Assembly: GCF_016031655.1 (NCBI RefSeq)
Contig: NZ_JACCHQ010000017.1
Coordinates: forward strand, 62,001-126,000
Direction: 5' to 3'
From: Bradyrhizobium glycinis
GTDB lineage: Bacteria; Pseudomonadota; Alphaproteobacteria; Rhizobiales; Xanthobacteraceae
DNA length: 64,000 nucleotides
Every line of letters begins with the position of its first letter. The first letter of the stretch is position 1. The position numbers and the translations under genes were made by a program. The notes beneath the pieces were generated by a model that saw only the letters and a list, made by a program, of their open reading frames with translations, had not been told where the DNA came from and searched no databases. This document shows, one piece after another, positions 36,577 to 45,054 of this stretch.

Positions 36577-37500
36577 GCGCTTCGACAATGAAAGCGTGAC
36601 CGGACCTGCTTATGCGAGATCGACGCCGGAAGAGAGAGCCTACCATCTATGGGGCGTGTCCAAGAGGGTAACTTAGGCGTGGCGACCACGTCGGTCTTTT
36701 GACGCCGCGCCGTTATGGCTAGGGAGCACCCATTTCTGGCTGCAGTTCAGTAACGCGCTCGGCAGCTGGTTTGCATCATCGTCGTCCCATCCGATCAATG
36801 GAATGTCCTGTTACGCGAGTATCACAGTTGCCGCCGAACGTTATGTAAGGGGCACATCGGATTAAACGAACAAGAGCATGGTTTGTCCTGGGTGTCTGAA
36901 ATTCGCGCGGCTTCACAAGCTAGCGTTGCCTCTCAATAGCAACGACCGGTCCATCAGCAGTCGAAACGCGCTCGGCCTCTGGCTTCATGGATCAATAGCC
37001 GCCGGCAATCCCTGAGCTAATCTGCCGCCCAGCATGCCGGAGCGGGTGTCAGAAAGCGAACGTGGATAATGAGGTGGTATACGAATCGCTTCGTTTCGCT
37101 TCTATTGTCGCGGCAGGCGACCAGAAACCAGAGATTGCGAGCTTTATTGAAAGCGCACGTTCCTGCGAGTGCTGGTCAGGAACGCGAACGAGTGCGCTCA
37201 ATCCTGGTGCAGCCCATGTCGACATCTCGTTGGTTCAAGGAGCGAGCGACACGTCGCCGCCTCGCCCGACCTCCGAGTAATCAAAAGCCCTCGAATGGCT
37301 CGGTCCTCGCGATCATGCGCTGTGACGTGATCGAGATCTGAAGATCGAGGCCATCGCTAGCGTCTGTGGCGCATCGCACTTGCAGCTCAACACTTCAGTT
37401 GAATACGTTATTTTCATCCGGCGCTTTCTTTGCACACTCAACGGATGCTGCAGCGCGCGCCGGCCATTATTCACCCGTCATTCTACCTTTCCGCCCGGCC
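36577..37500. other. Intergenic region without a recognised gene
   Basis: About 920 bases after the ABC operon. Short frames near 37062-37341 overlap each other and have no supporting motif. The effector control region begins at its right end. Confidence 0.45.
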
Positions 37501-37527
37501 ACGTCAGATTTTGGAAAGCTAACGTGA
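37501..37527 (+). promoter_or_regulatory. tts box (TtsI binding site)
   Basis: ACGTCAGATTTTGGAAAGCT followed by AACGTGA matches the tts consensus in the GTCAG and GAAAGCT halves with correct spacing, 40 bp upstream of the effector start. Confidence 0.75.
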
Positions 37528-37566
37528 GTAGCGAATTAACGAAAGAGCGATGCCAGCGGACTGACC

Positions 37567-39879
37567 ATGGACCGATTCAACACGATCAACCCAGCCGACA
37601 GAGATTCCACTGCGTCAGATGCCAGCGTGGAACAGCCGCAACAGCCGCATGTTGCGTTTGAGCAGCACCTGGCAGGCGCGCGAGAGGCGGGCCCCGTATA
37701 TCCTCACGCGGCGCTATATGAGGAAGACGATCGCCTCATCCAAGCGGCGTCGGCCGCTGCTCTCGATCGAGGGCCACCGCTGAGTAAAACCACCGTCGAA
37801 ATTTATGATCGTCGGCTTCGCAAATTGGCCGGCGCACTGAAGAAGTCTGGCAAATCAATCTCTGGGCTGGATGACGATACGTTGGCCGGTTACGCTAAGA
37901 AGCTGCTGCCAGGCGATAAGGGCATCGCCGCAGCATTGTCAATGGTCAGTCAGTACCGCGATCCTGACGCCGACGCTGGCCCCGTCTCAACACATTATCG
38001 TCCTTCCAGGGAAGATGAGAGGCTCATCAGGAAGGCCGCCAACGCGGGTTTTGGTCGACGGATCGGCAAGAGAACGGCCGAGAACTATGCGAGCCATCTG
38101 CGGAAATTGGCGGTAGCGCTCCGACCCTTGTCCATGGCCGAGCTCAGTGATGATAGACTGCTTGGCCACGCGGATAGGTTGTTTCCAAAGGACAAGACGC
38201 TCATCGCCGCCTTGAACGGCCTTCGGGATTATCGCGCGACTACCCTGCAGAACCATTTAGCCGGGGAAGGAGGCAGCTCGCGTCAGGTCATTCAGCCGTC
38301 CGCTCCCTCGCCCATGCCGCGAGCCGATGGGCAGCCGATGGGCAGCGTCGCGGATGGGGGCGGCTCATTGCCGCCCGGGTTCGATCTTCCGCAGGTCAGG
38401 CATGCAATGGGTTTGGCGCCCCATTCTCCTATACAAAGTGTCGCCCAGGACCAGCTTTTCGATGCGGCGGATCGCGAGGGCCTCTTGCTGGCGACAACAC
38501 ATGCACCGGTGCCTTGGCCAACGATGAGTCCAACCATCCCCTCGCCAGTGCAAGGTATCGCTCAGGAAGAGCTTTTCGATGCCGCGGATCGCGAGAACCT
38601 CTTGCCGGCCCCGGCCTTCGATGCACCGGCGCCTTGGGCAACGGTGAGTCTAACAATCCCCTCGCCGGTGCAAAGTGTGGCTCAGGAAGAGCTTTTCGAT
38701 ACCGCGGATCGCGAGAACCTCTTGTCGGCCCCACCCTTCAATGCACCGGTGCCTTGGCCAACGATGAGTCTAACCATCCCCTCGCCGGTTCAAAGTGTCG
38801 CTCAGGAAGAGCTTTTCGATGCCGCGGATCGCGAGAACCTCTTGCCGGCCCCGGCCTTCGATGCACCGGGGCCTTGGCCAACGATGACTCCAACCATCCC
38901 CTCGCCGGTGCAAGGTATCGCTCAGGAAGCACTTTTCGATGCCGCGACTTGGCAGCCGAGCTCGCGGCAGCCGAATTCCGCCTCTGAAGACCACCCTAGA
39001 CGGATGATGGACCAAGGCGCTGCGGCCCAGACCACGCTTGAGCAGACGTTCGCGGCAGCCGGCGACGCCTTTGATGCGTCTTTGAGCGTTCCCGAGGATT
39101 TCTCGCACGGCACCCAGGCCGCGCCCAATATGATGCACACGCTTCGCCGCTGGGGCCTCCTGCCGGATGCAGCACAGCGGATAAAGACCTACGACATTCG
39201 CGGAGAACGCTATATCGCCGTCTTGGGACCGGGAGGGCTCAATGATGTTCGGCTCGTCCATCTGCGGTCGCCCGCTGTCGGCGATACGTTTGATGTTTCG
39301 TTCGCCGTTCCCGAGAATTTTTCCCATCACACCCAGCTGGCCCCCGACATGATGCTGTCCACGTTGGGGGATTGGGACTTCTTGCCTGTTGCGAAACATC
39401 CAATCATGAACTACGAAATCGGCGGCGAACGCTACACCGCCATCTTGGGACCGGAAGGCCCCAAGGACGTTCAACTCATTCATCATCCTCGGCCCGGTTT
39501 GCCGGGTGAAGCTACGCCTGCGGCACCGAGGACTTCCTCAGGTATTTACGGCGGTCTGGCGCCCGGCTTTGATTCGCTGGCACCTTTCGAATGGCGTGAG
39601 GACCTTCCCTCGGCACTGGCACCAAGCCTTTCCCTGCCGTCTGCCGCACCGGCATCAGGCCATCAACCCTTCCCCCAAGTGCCTGAACTGGGAGAGCTGT
39701 TGGGCGACGACTGGACGCACGGCCCCCAAGAGGCTTCGCCTGCCGTGATCGACATATTGCAGATCCTTGGCCTTCTGCCGAGCCGCGACGTCCCAATGAC
39801 CGTGTTTTTGATCCACGGTCAGCGCTACACGGCCGAAAGCCTAGCGGGAGGCGGCGTTCTTCTGTTCCATCGGCCATAA
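37567..39879 (+). CDS. Repeat-rich type III effector candidate
   Basis: A 770-residue protein behind a tts box. After a polar N-terminus (VEQPQQPHVAFEQHLAG) come two related helical units (EIYDRRLRKLAGALKK at about residue 77 and ENYASHLRKLAVALRP at about 177). Then follow four and a half 39/40-residue repeats with FDAADRENLL (38419-38958), and three C-terminal units of about 70 residues (VPEDFSHGTQ..., then YDIRGERYIAVLGPGG) starting near 498, 571 and 712. These modules recall rhizobial NopD/XopD-like effectors such as Bel2-5, but no ULP SUMO-protease domain follows. It is either a naturally protease-free relative or a truncated one. Intact as read; function unknown. Confidence 0.75.
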   Translation: MDRFNTINPADRDSTASDASVEQPQQPHVAFEQHLAGAREAGPVYPHAALYEEDDRLIQAASAAALDRGPPLSKTTVEIYDRRLRKLAGALKKSGKSISGLDDDTLAGYAKKLLPGDKGIAAALSMVSQYRDPDADAGPVSTHYRPSREDERLIRKAANAGFGRRIGKRTAENYASHLRKLAVALRPLSMAELSDDRLLGHADRLFPKDKTLIAALNGLRDYRATTLQNHLAGEGGSSRQVIQPSAPSPMPRADGQPMGSVADGGGSLPPGFDLPQVRHAMGLAPHSPIQSVAQDQLFDAADREGLLLATTHAPVPWPTMSPTIPSPVQGIAQEELFDAADRENLLPAPAFDAPAPWATVSLTIPSPVQSVAQEELFDTADRENLLSAPPFNAPVPWPTMSLTIPSPVQSVAQEELFDAADRENLLPAPAFDAPGPWPTMTPTIPSPVQGIAQEALFDAATWQPSSRQPNSASEDHPRRMMDQGAAAQTTLEQTFAAAGDAFDASLSVPEDFSHGTQAAPNMMHTLRRWGLLPDAAQRIKTYDIRGERYIAVLGPGGLNDVRLVHLRSPAVGDTFDVSFAVPENFSHHTQLAPDMMLSTLGDWDFLPVAKHPIMNYEIGGERYTAILGPEGPKDVQLIHHPRPGLPGEATPAAPRTSSGIYGGLAPGFDSLAPFEWREDLPSALAPSLSLPSAAPASGHQPFPQVPELGELLGDDWTHGPQEASPAVIDILQILGLLPSRDVPMTVFLIHGQRYTAESLAGGGVLLFHRP
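38419..38958 (+). repeat. Tandem 120-bp coding repeats
   Basis: Copies begin near 38419 (117 bp), 38536, 38656, 38776 and 38896 (partial). Each full unit encodes IPSPVQSVAQEELFDAADRE, then NLLPAPAFDAPAPWPTMSLT with few changes. High identity suggests recent expansion by unequal crossing-over. Confidence 0.9.
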
Positions 39880-40208
39880 TTTGGCTGAACGAGCGGCTCG
39901 TCGGCACCACAGGCCCGCTGAGAGCGTGCTCCAGATGGGAGCCGTCGTAGTTGATGATCAGCAGTACCGAGTCATCCGAGTGGCAGCCCCTGTAGCTACG
40001 GTACAAGTCGACGTCCTCGAGGGTGCAGGCGCGGAAAGCACTCGAAATCGGCGAACAAGTTGTTGCGTTTGGCGCCGCAGCTGATCCAGTGATCCGGTCG
40101 GCGAGGCCGTGGCCCAGAGGCTATCTGGGCGAGCCTATCGGCCCGTCGCGCAAGATCCCAGCGTCCATTGGGCGCACTCTGCAGATCGCAGCGTCAGGAC
40201 AGGATGAT
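39880..40208. other. Intergenic region between effector and rhcU
   Basis: About 330 bases separating two convergent units. No gene or clear terminator recognised. Confidence 0.45.
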
Positions 40209-41246
40209 CTAGACTAGCCCCGCCGCATAGAGTGCTTTTGCGACCGACTCGAAATATTGCGAGGGAACCGGGTTGCCGAGCTTTGCTTTGCCGAACAGCT
40301 GACGCGTCAGGACATCGTCATCCACAATGTTGAGGCGCAGCGCGCGCGCCTCACCAAGCAGCTGTGAAGCAGCTTCGCCCTCGCCACGGCAGACCTAGAC
40401 CGGCACGCCGGTCTCGCCGCGAACATAGCGCAGCCCAATCAACGTTGCCGATCCCCGCAATATCAACGTGGCCCGACCGATGCCGAGCGGAGCCTCGTTG
40501 GCCGACTCTTGCCGCAGACGCCGGTGCTCACGCTTCACCTGCGGATTGCCCTGCTGTTCCTTGTTCTCCCGCTTGGCCTCGGTTTCAGTCATGCGCATGT
40601 CCTGCATAAACAACCAGCGCTGGATTAGGAGGTCAGCCAATCCGCCGACCAGAAAAGCTCCAGCCGCAATCCCAGTCAGCAGTTTAACCTCGGTGAAAAC
40701 GTAGCCAAAACAGCTCATCCCGCAGACTGGCAGGTACACCAGCGCTTTCCAGCTGGCGGTCACCGTGAGAAAGAAGGTCGCACCAAGCAAAACTACTTTA
40801 GCCAGCGTTTTGCCAAGCTCGATGGCCGAACGTTTCGAGGCGATGCGTTTCAAGCCTTTGATTGGATCCAGTTTCTCGAGCTTCGGCTTGAGCGGCTCCG
40901 AAGCAAACATAAAGCCGCCATTGGCCAGGACATTGGCCAGAAGAGCTGCCGTCACGGCAGTGGCGAGCAGCGGAGCGACCGTGGCAATCGAAAGTTCTAG
41001 CAAGCCGCTGAGCGCTTGTGGCACCGCGCTTGTGAACGGCTGCTCCTGCAGTTTATCGACCAGTTGGACCGTTTCTTGCCACTTGTCCTCGATCGCACCC
41101 GCTCGCCACCACAGGCAGCCGAAACCGGCACAGGCGCTGACGCCGCTCACCAGATCCGAGGTGCGCGCGCTCTGCCCCTTCTTGCGGACATCACGCAGCT
41201 TCTTGGGCGTCGGAGGAAGCTTTTTCTCCTCACTCGTAGAGCTCAT
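40209..41246 (-). pseudogene. rhcU: Type III secretion export switch protein RhcU with in-frame stop
   Basis: It starts at ATG 41246, overlapping rhcT by 4 bp. The frame gives four membrane spans (LATAVTAALLANVLANGGF, LAKVVLLGATFFLTVTA and others) and the SctU core (KPKLEKLDPIKGLKRIASKR, KREHRRLRQE). A TAG at 40395-40397 interrupts it, and the same frame then resumes VCRGEGEAASQLLGEARALR to a stop at 40209, which would give the normal length of about 345. Where SctU proteins have the autocleavage NPTH, this one reads ILRGSATLIGLRY. Either the gene is decayed or this lineage lacks NPTH. Export-gate function is unlikely. Confidence 0.88.
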
Positions 41247-42064
41247 TTCAACAGCTTCTTCAGATACTCGAGCATGTTGTTCGAGGTCAGGATTTCAGCT
41301 CCGGCGTATTCAAGCAGATAGACGGCGTAGCTAACCATGATGACCCCGAATGCAACATTCTTGATCATTGGGGAGAGATCGTTCAGCTTGAGCTGAGATG
41401 CAAAACGGCCGAGTATCAGGACCGAGACATCGACGAGCAGCAGCAGGGCCAGCACCGGCCCGGCAACTAACAAGGTGATCATCATGATGCGATCGAGAAG
41501 GGCCAGACATTCCATTGCACCCTGCGCTGTCACGGCAGGCAGAAACTGATAGACAGGCCACACTAGGTAGCTGCCATAAAGGCCGCTCACCATGGTCTGC
41601 AGCCCGCCGAAAAGTACGAAGATCGTAACTGCCGCAACACCGAGAAAAAGCCCGGTCCCGGACGCTTGGCCGTGCGTCGCGGGATCCTCCCCCGCAACTT
41701 GGCTCGAAATTCCTCGTTGGGTATCGATGATGTCGCCGACTGCCTGTATGCTCCATAGTGGAATACTGAGCAGGATGCCGAGCATAAGACCGACGAACAC
41801 CTCCTTCAGGCCAAGCATGGTAACGCTGACTAGGCGCGTGTTCGGATCCAGGGTCTGCAGACCGAGCTTAATCTGAGCGAGGCACGGTAGGCCGATCGCA
41901 ATCGTAAGGCTTCCCCGAACCAGACCGCTGATGCGCGGCCGGGTGAAGACCGGAAGCACCAGCATGATGCCGAGGGCGCGGGCCGCACTCAGGCCGGTTG
42001 CGGCGACGAGCTCGATCGTGCCCTGAACGAGAGCTTGCGCCTCCGCGGGTGACAGGCCAGCCAT
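41243..42064 (-). CDS. rhcT: Type III secretion export apparatus protein RhcT
   Basis: A 273-residue SctT/SpaR-family inner-membrane protein with about six spans. Recognisable segments are GIMLVLPVFTRPRISGLVRG, MLGLKEVFVGLMLGILLSIP and GDIIDTQRGISSQVAGEDPA, then LALLDRIMMITLLVAGPVLA. It belongs to the export gate with RhcR, RhcS and RhcU, and lies between rhcS and rhcU in the standard rhcRSTU order. It is the only uninterrupted rhc gene here; its partners are broken, so it is probably not functional in cis. Confidence 0.93.
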   Translation of the reverse strand: MAGLSPAEAQALVQGTIELVAATGLSAARALGIMLVLPVFTRPRISGLVRGSLTIAIGLPCLAQIKLGLQTLDPNTRLVSVTMLGLKEVFVGLMLGILLSIPLWSIQAVGDIIDTQRGISSQVAGEDPATHGQASGTGLFLGVAAVTIFVLFGGLQTMVSGLYGSYLVWPVYQFLPAVTAQGAMECLALLDRIMMITLLVAGPVLALLLLVDVSVLILGRFASQLKLNDLSPMIKNVAFGVIMVSYAVYLLEYAGAEILTSNNMLEYLKKLLK

Positions 42065-42074
42065 CCAAGCTCTG

Positions 42075-42351
42075 CTAATGTCTTGCGGTGAGTGCTGGAA
42101 ACTCGCTGAAGATGTGCTCGGCCTGGTCGATCAGTGGAGCACTGAGCACGGGAGAAAACCCGGCGAGCACGGCGACGACAACCAGAAGCTTGACTGTCAG
42201 TGGCAGGGTTTGATCCTGGAGCTGAGTTGCCGCCTGGATGAGGCCAATGATCAGTCCAGAGATGAGAGCTGCGAGCAGCGGCGGCAGAACCCCAGATCAT
42301 GAAGAGCACGAGCGATTGACTCAGGTGCGTAAGGATGCTGGCTTCGTTCAC
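42075..42351 (-). pseudogene. rhcS: Type III secretion export apparatus protein RhcS, frameshifted
   Basis: GTG 42351 has AGGAGG nine bases upstream and opens NEASILTHLSQSLVLFMIW. One extra G then shifts the frame; the rest of SctS (VLPPLLAALISGLIIGLIQA and LPLTVKLLVVVAVLAGFSPV) continues in the next frame to a TAG at 42075. Corrected length is about 91 residues, normal for the family. Two-span subunit of the export gate. Confidence 0.85.
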
Positions 42352-42353
42352 GG

Positions 42354-42645
42354 TCAACCTCCTGGCGTCGTGTAGCTTAATACCAGCCCGTGCATGAGAC
42401 GTGACCAGCCGTCGATCGTGACGAACAAAAAGAGCTTGAAGGGAACAGATATCACCGTGGGGGATACCATCGACATACCCATGGCCAGTCTTTACAATGA
42501 GATCGATCGTGATGAAGGGAAGATAGAGAAGAAAACCGATTTCGAATCCACGCTTGAGTTCGGAGATCAAAAACGACGGCACGAGAATCGCAAAATCATC
42601 TGCCGTGGCGCTGCCGCGCATGTCCTCCGACCAGACGCCAAGTCA
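42354..42645 (-). pseudogene. rhcR: Type III secretion export apparatus protein RhcR, truncated
   Basis: Only the C-terminal half of SctR remains: MRGSATADDFAILVPSFLIS, then ELKRGFEIGFLLYLPFITID. A frameshift near 42490 follows, and then MGMSMVSPTVISVPFKLFLF and VTIDGWSRLMHGLVLSY in another frame, ending at TGA 42354, two bases before the rhcS start. Everything upstream of about 42645, including the N-terminal half and rhcQ, is missing. Confidence 0.85.
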
Positions 42646-42847
42646 GGGCCGGTTCGGGTAGGCGGTTCTTCTAGGTGCGATTTGTGCCAGGCAAAGCCAC
42701 TTCCACAAAACTGTGCCCCTGGTATTGCAGCTTCAAACCGTATCTTGCCAGGTACGCACCTGGAGCAACCCAAGCTAGTCGGTCCTTTCGCGATTGGAAT
42801 CTCTGGAGGAGCATGAGCACACGGGGGGACGGGTGTCACCTGCGCGC

Positions 42848-42879
42848 CAAAAAAAGAAACCCCGCGCGCGGCGGGGTTT
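42848..42879 (-). terminator. Rho-independent terminator of the 42902-43165 gene
   Basis: Stem AAACCCCGC/GCGGGGTTT with a five-base loop (42857-42879), followed on the minus strand by a run of seven T after one C. It stands 22 bp after the stop codon. Confidence 0.85.
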
Positions 42880-42901
42880 TGACGAACCGTGTATCCGTGT
42901 C

Positions 42902-43165
42902 TCAAACATCCGGACTGTAAACGGCAATCTTAACGTCGAGATGCAGGTCCATCTTAATGGCTCCGTGATCCGCATTAGCCGATCGCTGCTCCTTAAACAG
43001 GCGAGAAGCCTTGAGGCTTTCCACGACAGCCACTGCCGACGCGAAGTCGACTGGTTCCTTTACCTCAAGCCATTTCTCGGCGACCGCATCCTCGAGTTTG
43101 TCGAATGCGCCGCTGAACATCATCTCCCGCCATTGACGGAAGTAGTCTGGGCTTTCTGTCGTCAT
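42902..43165 (-). CDS. Hypothetical protein of 87 residues
   Basis: It starts at ATG 43165 with GGAG seven bases upstream and ends at 42902, followed by a strong intrinsic terminator. The sequence (MTTESPDYFRQWREMMFSGA, FDKLEDAVAEKWLEVKEPVD, ending MDLHLDVKIAVYSPDV) is mixed helical without membrane segment or signal peptide. I do not recognise a family. Own ribosome binding site and terminator argue for a real monocistronic gene next to the rhc remnant. Confidence 0.7.
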   Translation of the reverse strand: MTTESPDYFRQWREMMFSGAFDKLEDAVAEKWLEVKEPVDFASAVAVVESLKASRLFKEQRSANADHGAIKMDLHLDVKIAVYSPDV

Positions 43166-43464
43166 GTTTGCTCTCCAACGCCTTAAACCAACCGCGCACC
43201 GATCGCCCGCGGCCAATTGTCTTCGCGATAGGGGAGTAGGTTGGTCCAAGAAGCGATGCGCTAGAACTGGCCGACCCAGTCCTGCGCATCGCCTTGGATA
43301 TCCGTTTCGCGCGGATCCCTATGCCTTCTCTCGTCGGTGTGGTGTGCACCTCGCACCAGGAATGCTCCCGTTGCTAATTCAATAATGCAATTGGAGAGGT
43401 CCGACGTCAATGATTCGACTGGCAAGTCAACGAGCAATCCTGCGCATACCAGCATTACCAACGA
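43166..43464. other. Intergenic region upstream of the 87-residue gene
   Basis: It holds the promoter region of the minus-strand gene; nothing else recognised. Confidence 0.45.
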
Positions 43465-43493
43465 AAAACGCCTTCTAGGAGACCTAGAAGGCG
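43464..43493 (-). terminator. Strong hairpin, terminator-like on the minus strand
   Basis: Perfect 11-bp stem CGCCTTCTAGG/CCTAGAAGGCG with a three-base loop (43469-43493), followed on the minus strand by TTTTT. No protein gene ends nearby; the closest minus-strand stop is at 44052. Confidence 0.75.
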
Positions 43494-44051
43494 CTCTTCG
43501 AGCTTGGCCTGAACGGTGGCCCGAAAATGTCGTAAGACATTGACCCCGTGCAAGGGTTGCTTTCGGTAACCGAACCTGGATGCCGAGGCACCCAGCCAAA
43601 CTCACCACAACGGTCAGGGCACCACCCCCGGCCTCATGGCTTGCGACCTAACCGGTCGCCGGTCTTGGGTACCTGGAGAGGGCCGCATAGGTGGCCTGAC
43701 AGATACCAAGCTGACAAAGCGGGCGGGAGGACGTGATCCTCAATGTCTCATCGAACAGATGCAAATCCTACGCCGAATCATTCGTTCATGCAAACAGAGA
43801 TTCGCACTAAATACACGATGCTAAACAACGGTTTAGCCTGGTTGAGTGATGCGATCGCATTTGCGATGCAAATTGAAAAACAGCAAAATAGCAATCGAAA
43901 AGGCATCAGAAACGTATGATTTGGTCAGTTGGCCTAAGGTAATAGGGTATTCCTTATTTGCGAAGAAGAGCGTAGGTTCTGCTAATACTTTCGCAGTCTC
44001 ATGGGTAAGCCATCGCTGTTCATCTCTGCCTCTACGCCCCAATTTCGATTT
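43494..44051 (-). other. Non-coding stretch ending at a terminator; possible small RNA
   Basis: No protein-coding frame is supported. Between about 43540 and 43740 the sequence is GC-rich with short inverted repeats (for example CGGTAACCG), and it is followed on the minus strand by the terminator at 43464-43493. From 43750 to 44000 it is AT-rich. No RNA family recognised. Confidence 0.35.
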
Positions 44052-44363
44052 CTAGAAGAAGGGCAGGGCAGTTGGTGAGACCTTTCTGACTGGCGTCGTG
44101 ACCTGAAGAATTACTGCGCCGCGGCCGCGTGCACTACCTTCCGTCCGTCCAGGAAGGAGGACGGCTCCTTTGGCCGCAGCGCGGAAATGCATCTTCGTCA
44201 ACGTTGTAGGATGATGTCGGCTTGGAAGGGTTGAAAAGCCATCAATCCGGTGCACCTTGGATAGGATTCTACCGGATGCAATCTCAGGCGGGGCGATGGT
44301 AAAGCCATCTTCAGGTAACTCGGACGCACAAGTCTCGCCCAACAGTAAGTTGAAGACGTCCAT
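44052..44363 (-). CDS. Hypothetical protein of 103 residues
   Basis: It starts at ATG 44363, with GGAGG eight bases upstream, as MDVFNLLLGETCASELPEDG, and continues FTIAPPEIASGRILSKVHRI to a basic, Ser/Thr-rich end. No domain recognised. The upstream in-frame extension to 44612 passes through IS-like debris and the 32-bp repeat, so the short start is preferred. It could be the remnant of a longer gene. Confidence 0.45.
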   Translation of the reverse strand: MDVFNLLLGETCASELPEDGFTIAPPEIASGRILSKVHRIDGFSTLPSRHHPTTLTKMHFRAAAKGAVLLPGRTEGSARGRGAVILQVTTPVRKVSPTALPFF

Positions 44364-44394
44364 TAAACGCCTCCAACGGCGCATAGTCGAAGTA

Positions 44395-44426
44395 AAAAAC
44401 AGGTTCAAGTCGCGATTGCAGATTGA
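44395..44426 (+). repeat. 32-bp direct repeat, copy 2
   Basis: Identical to 22168-22199; located here just upstream of the 103-residue frame on the opposite strand. Confidence 0.7.
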
Positions 44427-44577
44427 CCACGCGGCTTGACCAATGCCAGAGAGCCAGCCGGCCAGAACGCCTCGCCGCTGGGCGAGATCAAATCGGAAAG
44501 GTGGACGACATCGTCTCCGAATCCACGGGCAATATCGGTACGCCTCGGCGACTTCGTCGGAATCCTCATCGGTGCAA

Positions 44578-45054
44578 TCAATCATCTGAGGGTAGCTCAA
44601 CCGGAACAGCAAACCCGACCTTCACGCGATCCAATACGACCATGCTCTTGAAGCCTTTGATGTCGCGATTTTCGTAGAAGAAGCGTCGCGTGAACTCTTC
44701 GTACTCCTCCATGGACCGCGCCGTAATGTACAGGACGAAGTCGGCGTCGCCCGTAACGTAAAAGCCATTGACGACGTCGATAGATGATCTGATGGCTTTT
44801 TTGAACCTATCGATGATCTCAGCGCTTTCTCGCTCCAAGGTCACCAGCGCAAGCACTTGAATAGGTCGTCCAACCGCCCTTGGCGATACAACCGACACGT
44901 CGGCCTGGATGATGCCCTCCGACCGCAGCCTCTTCAACCGTCGTTGGCACGCGGTAGGAGAAAGCCCCACCATCTCACCGATCACATCTGAAGTCAGACG
45001 GTTATTCTTTTGTACGATCTCGAGAATGCGAGCATCTATCCGGTCGTACTGCAA
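44578..45054 (-). CDS. Lrp/AsnC-family transcriptional regulator
   Basis: A 158-residue Lrp-type regulator with an N-terminal HTH (DARILEIVQKNNRLTSDVIG, then GLSPTACQRRLKRLRSEGII) and a C-terminal RAM/AsnC ligand domain (GRPIQVLALVTLERESAEII, GFYVTGDADFVLYITARSME). It would bind DNA as dimers or octamers and respond to amino acids. I set the start at TTG 45054 because GGAGG lies five bases before it and LQYDRIDARIL is the usual opening. It is upstream of and divergent from prolyl oligopeptidase copy 2, and a broken copy lies beside oligopeptidase copy 1, hinting that the pair moves together. Confidence 0.88.
   Translation of the reverse strand: MQYDRIDARILEIVQKNNRLTSDVIGEMVGLSPTACQRRLKRLRSEGIIQADVSVVSPRAVGRPIQVLALVTLERESAEIIDRFKKAIRSSIDVVNGFYVTGDADFVLYITARSMEEYEEFTRRFFYENRDIKGFKSMVVLDRVKVGFAVPVELPSDD

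Noticed and set aside
38419..38958. CRISPR-like regular repeats
   Set aside because: The 120-bp units are contiguous coding repeats without spacers, inside an open reading frame.
38770..39486. Minus-strand open frame of 238 codons in the repeat effector
   Set aside because: It is antisense to the repeats; the tts box and domain content support the plus strand.
43840..43900. Possible nod box (ATCG...GATG with AT-rich flank)
   Set aside because: Spacing between the ATC and GAT halves is off by one, the remaining conserved positions are absent, and no nod gene follows on either strand.
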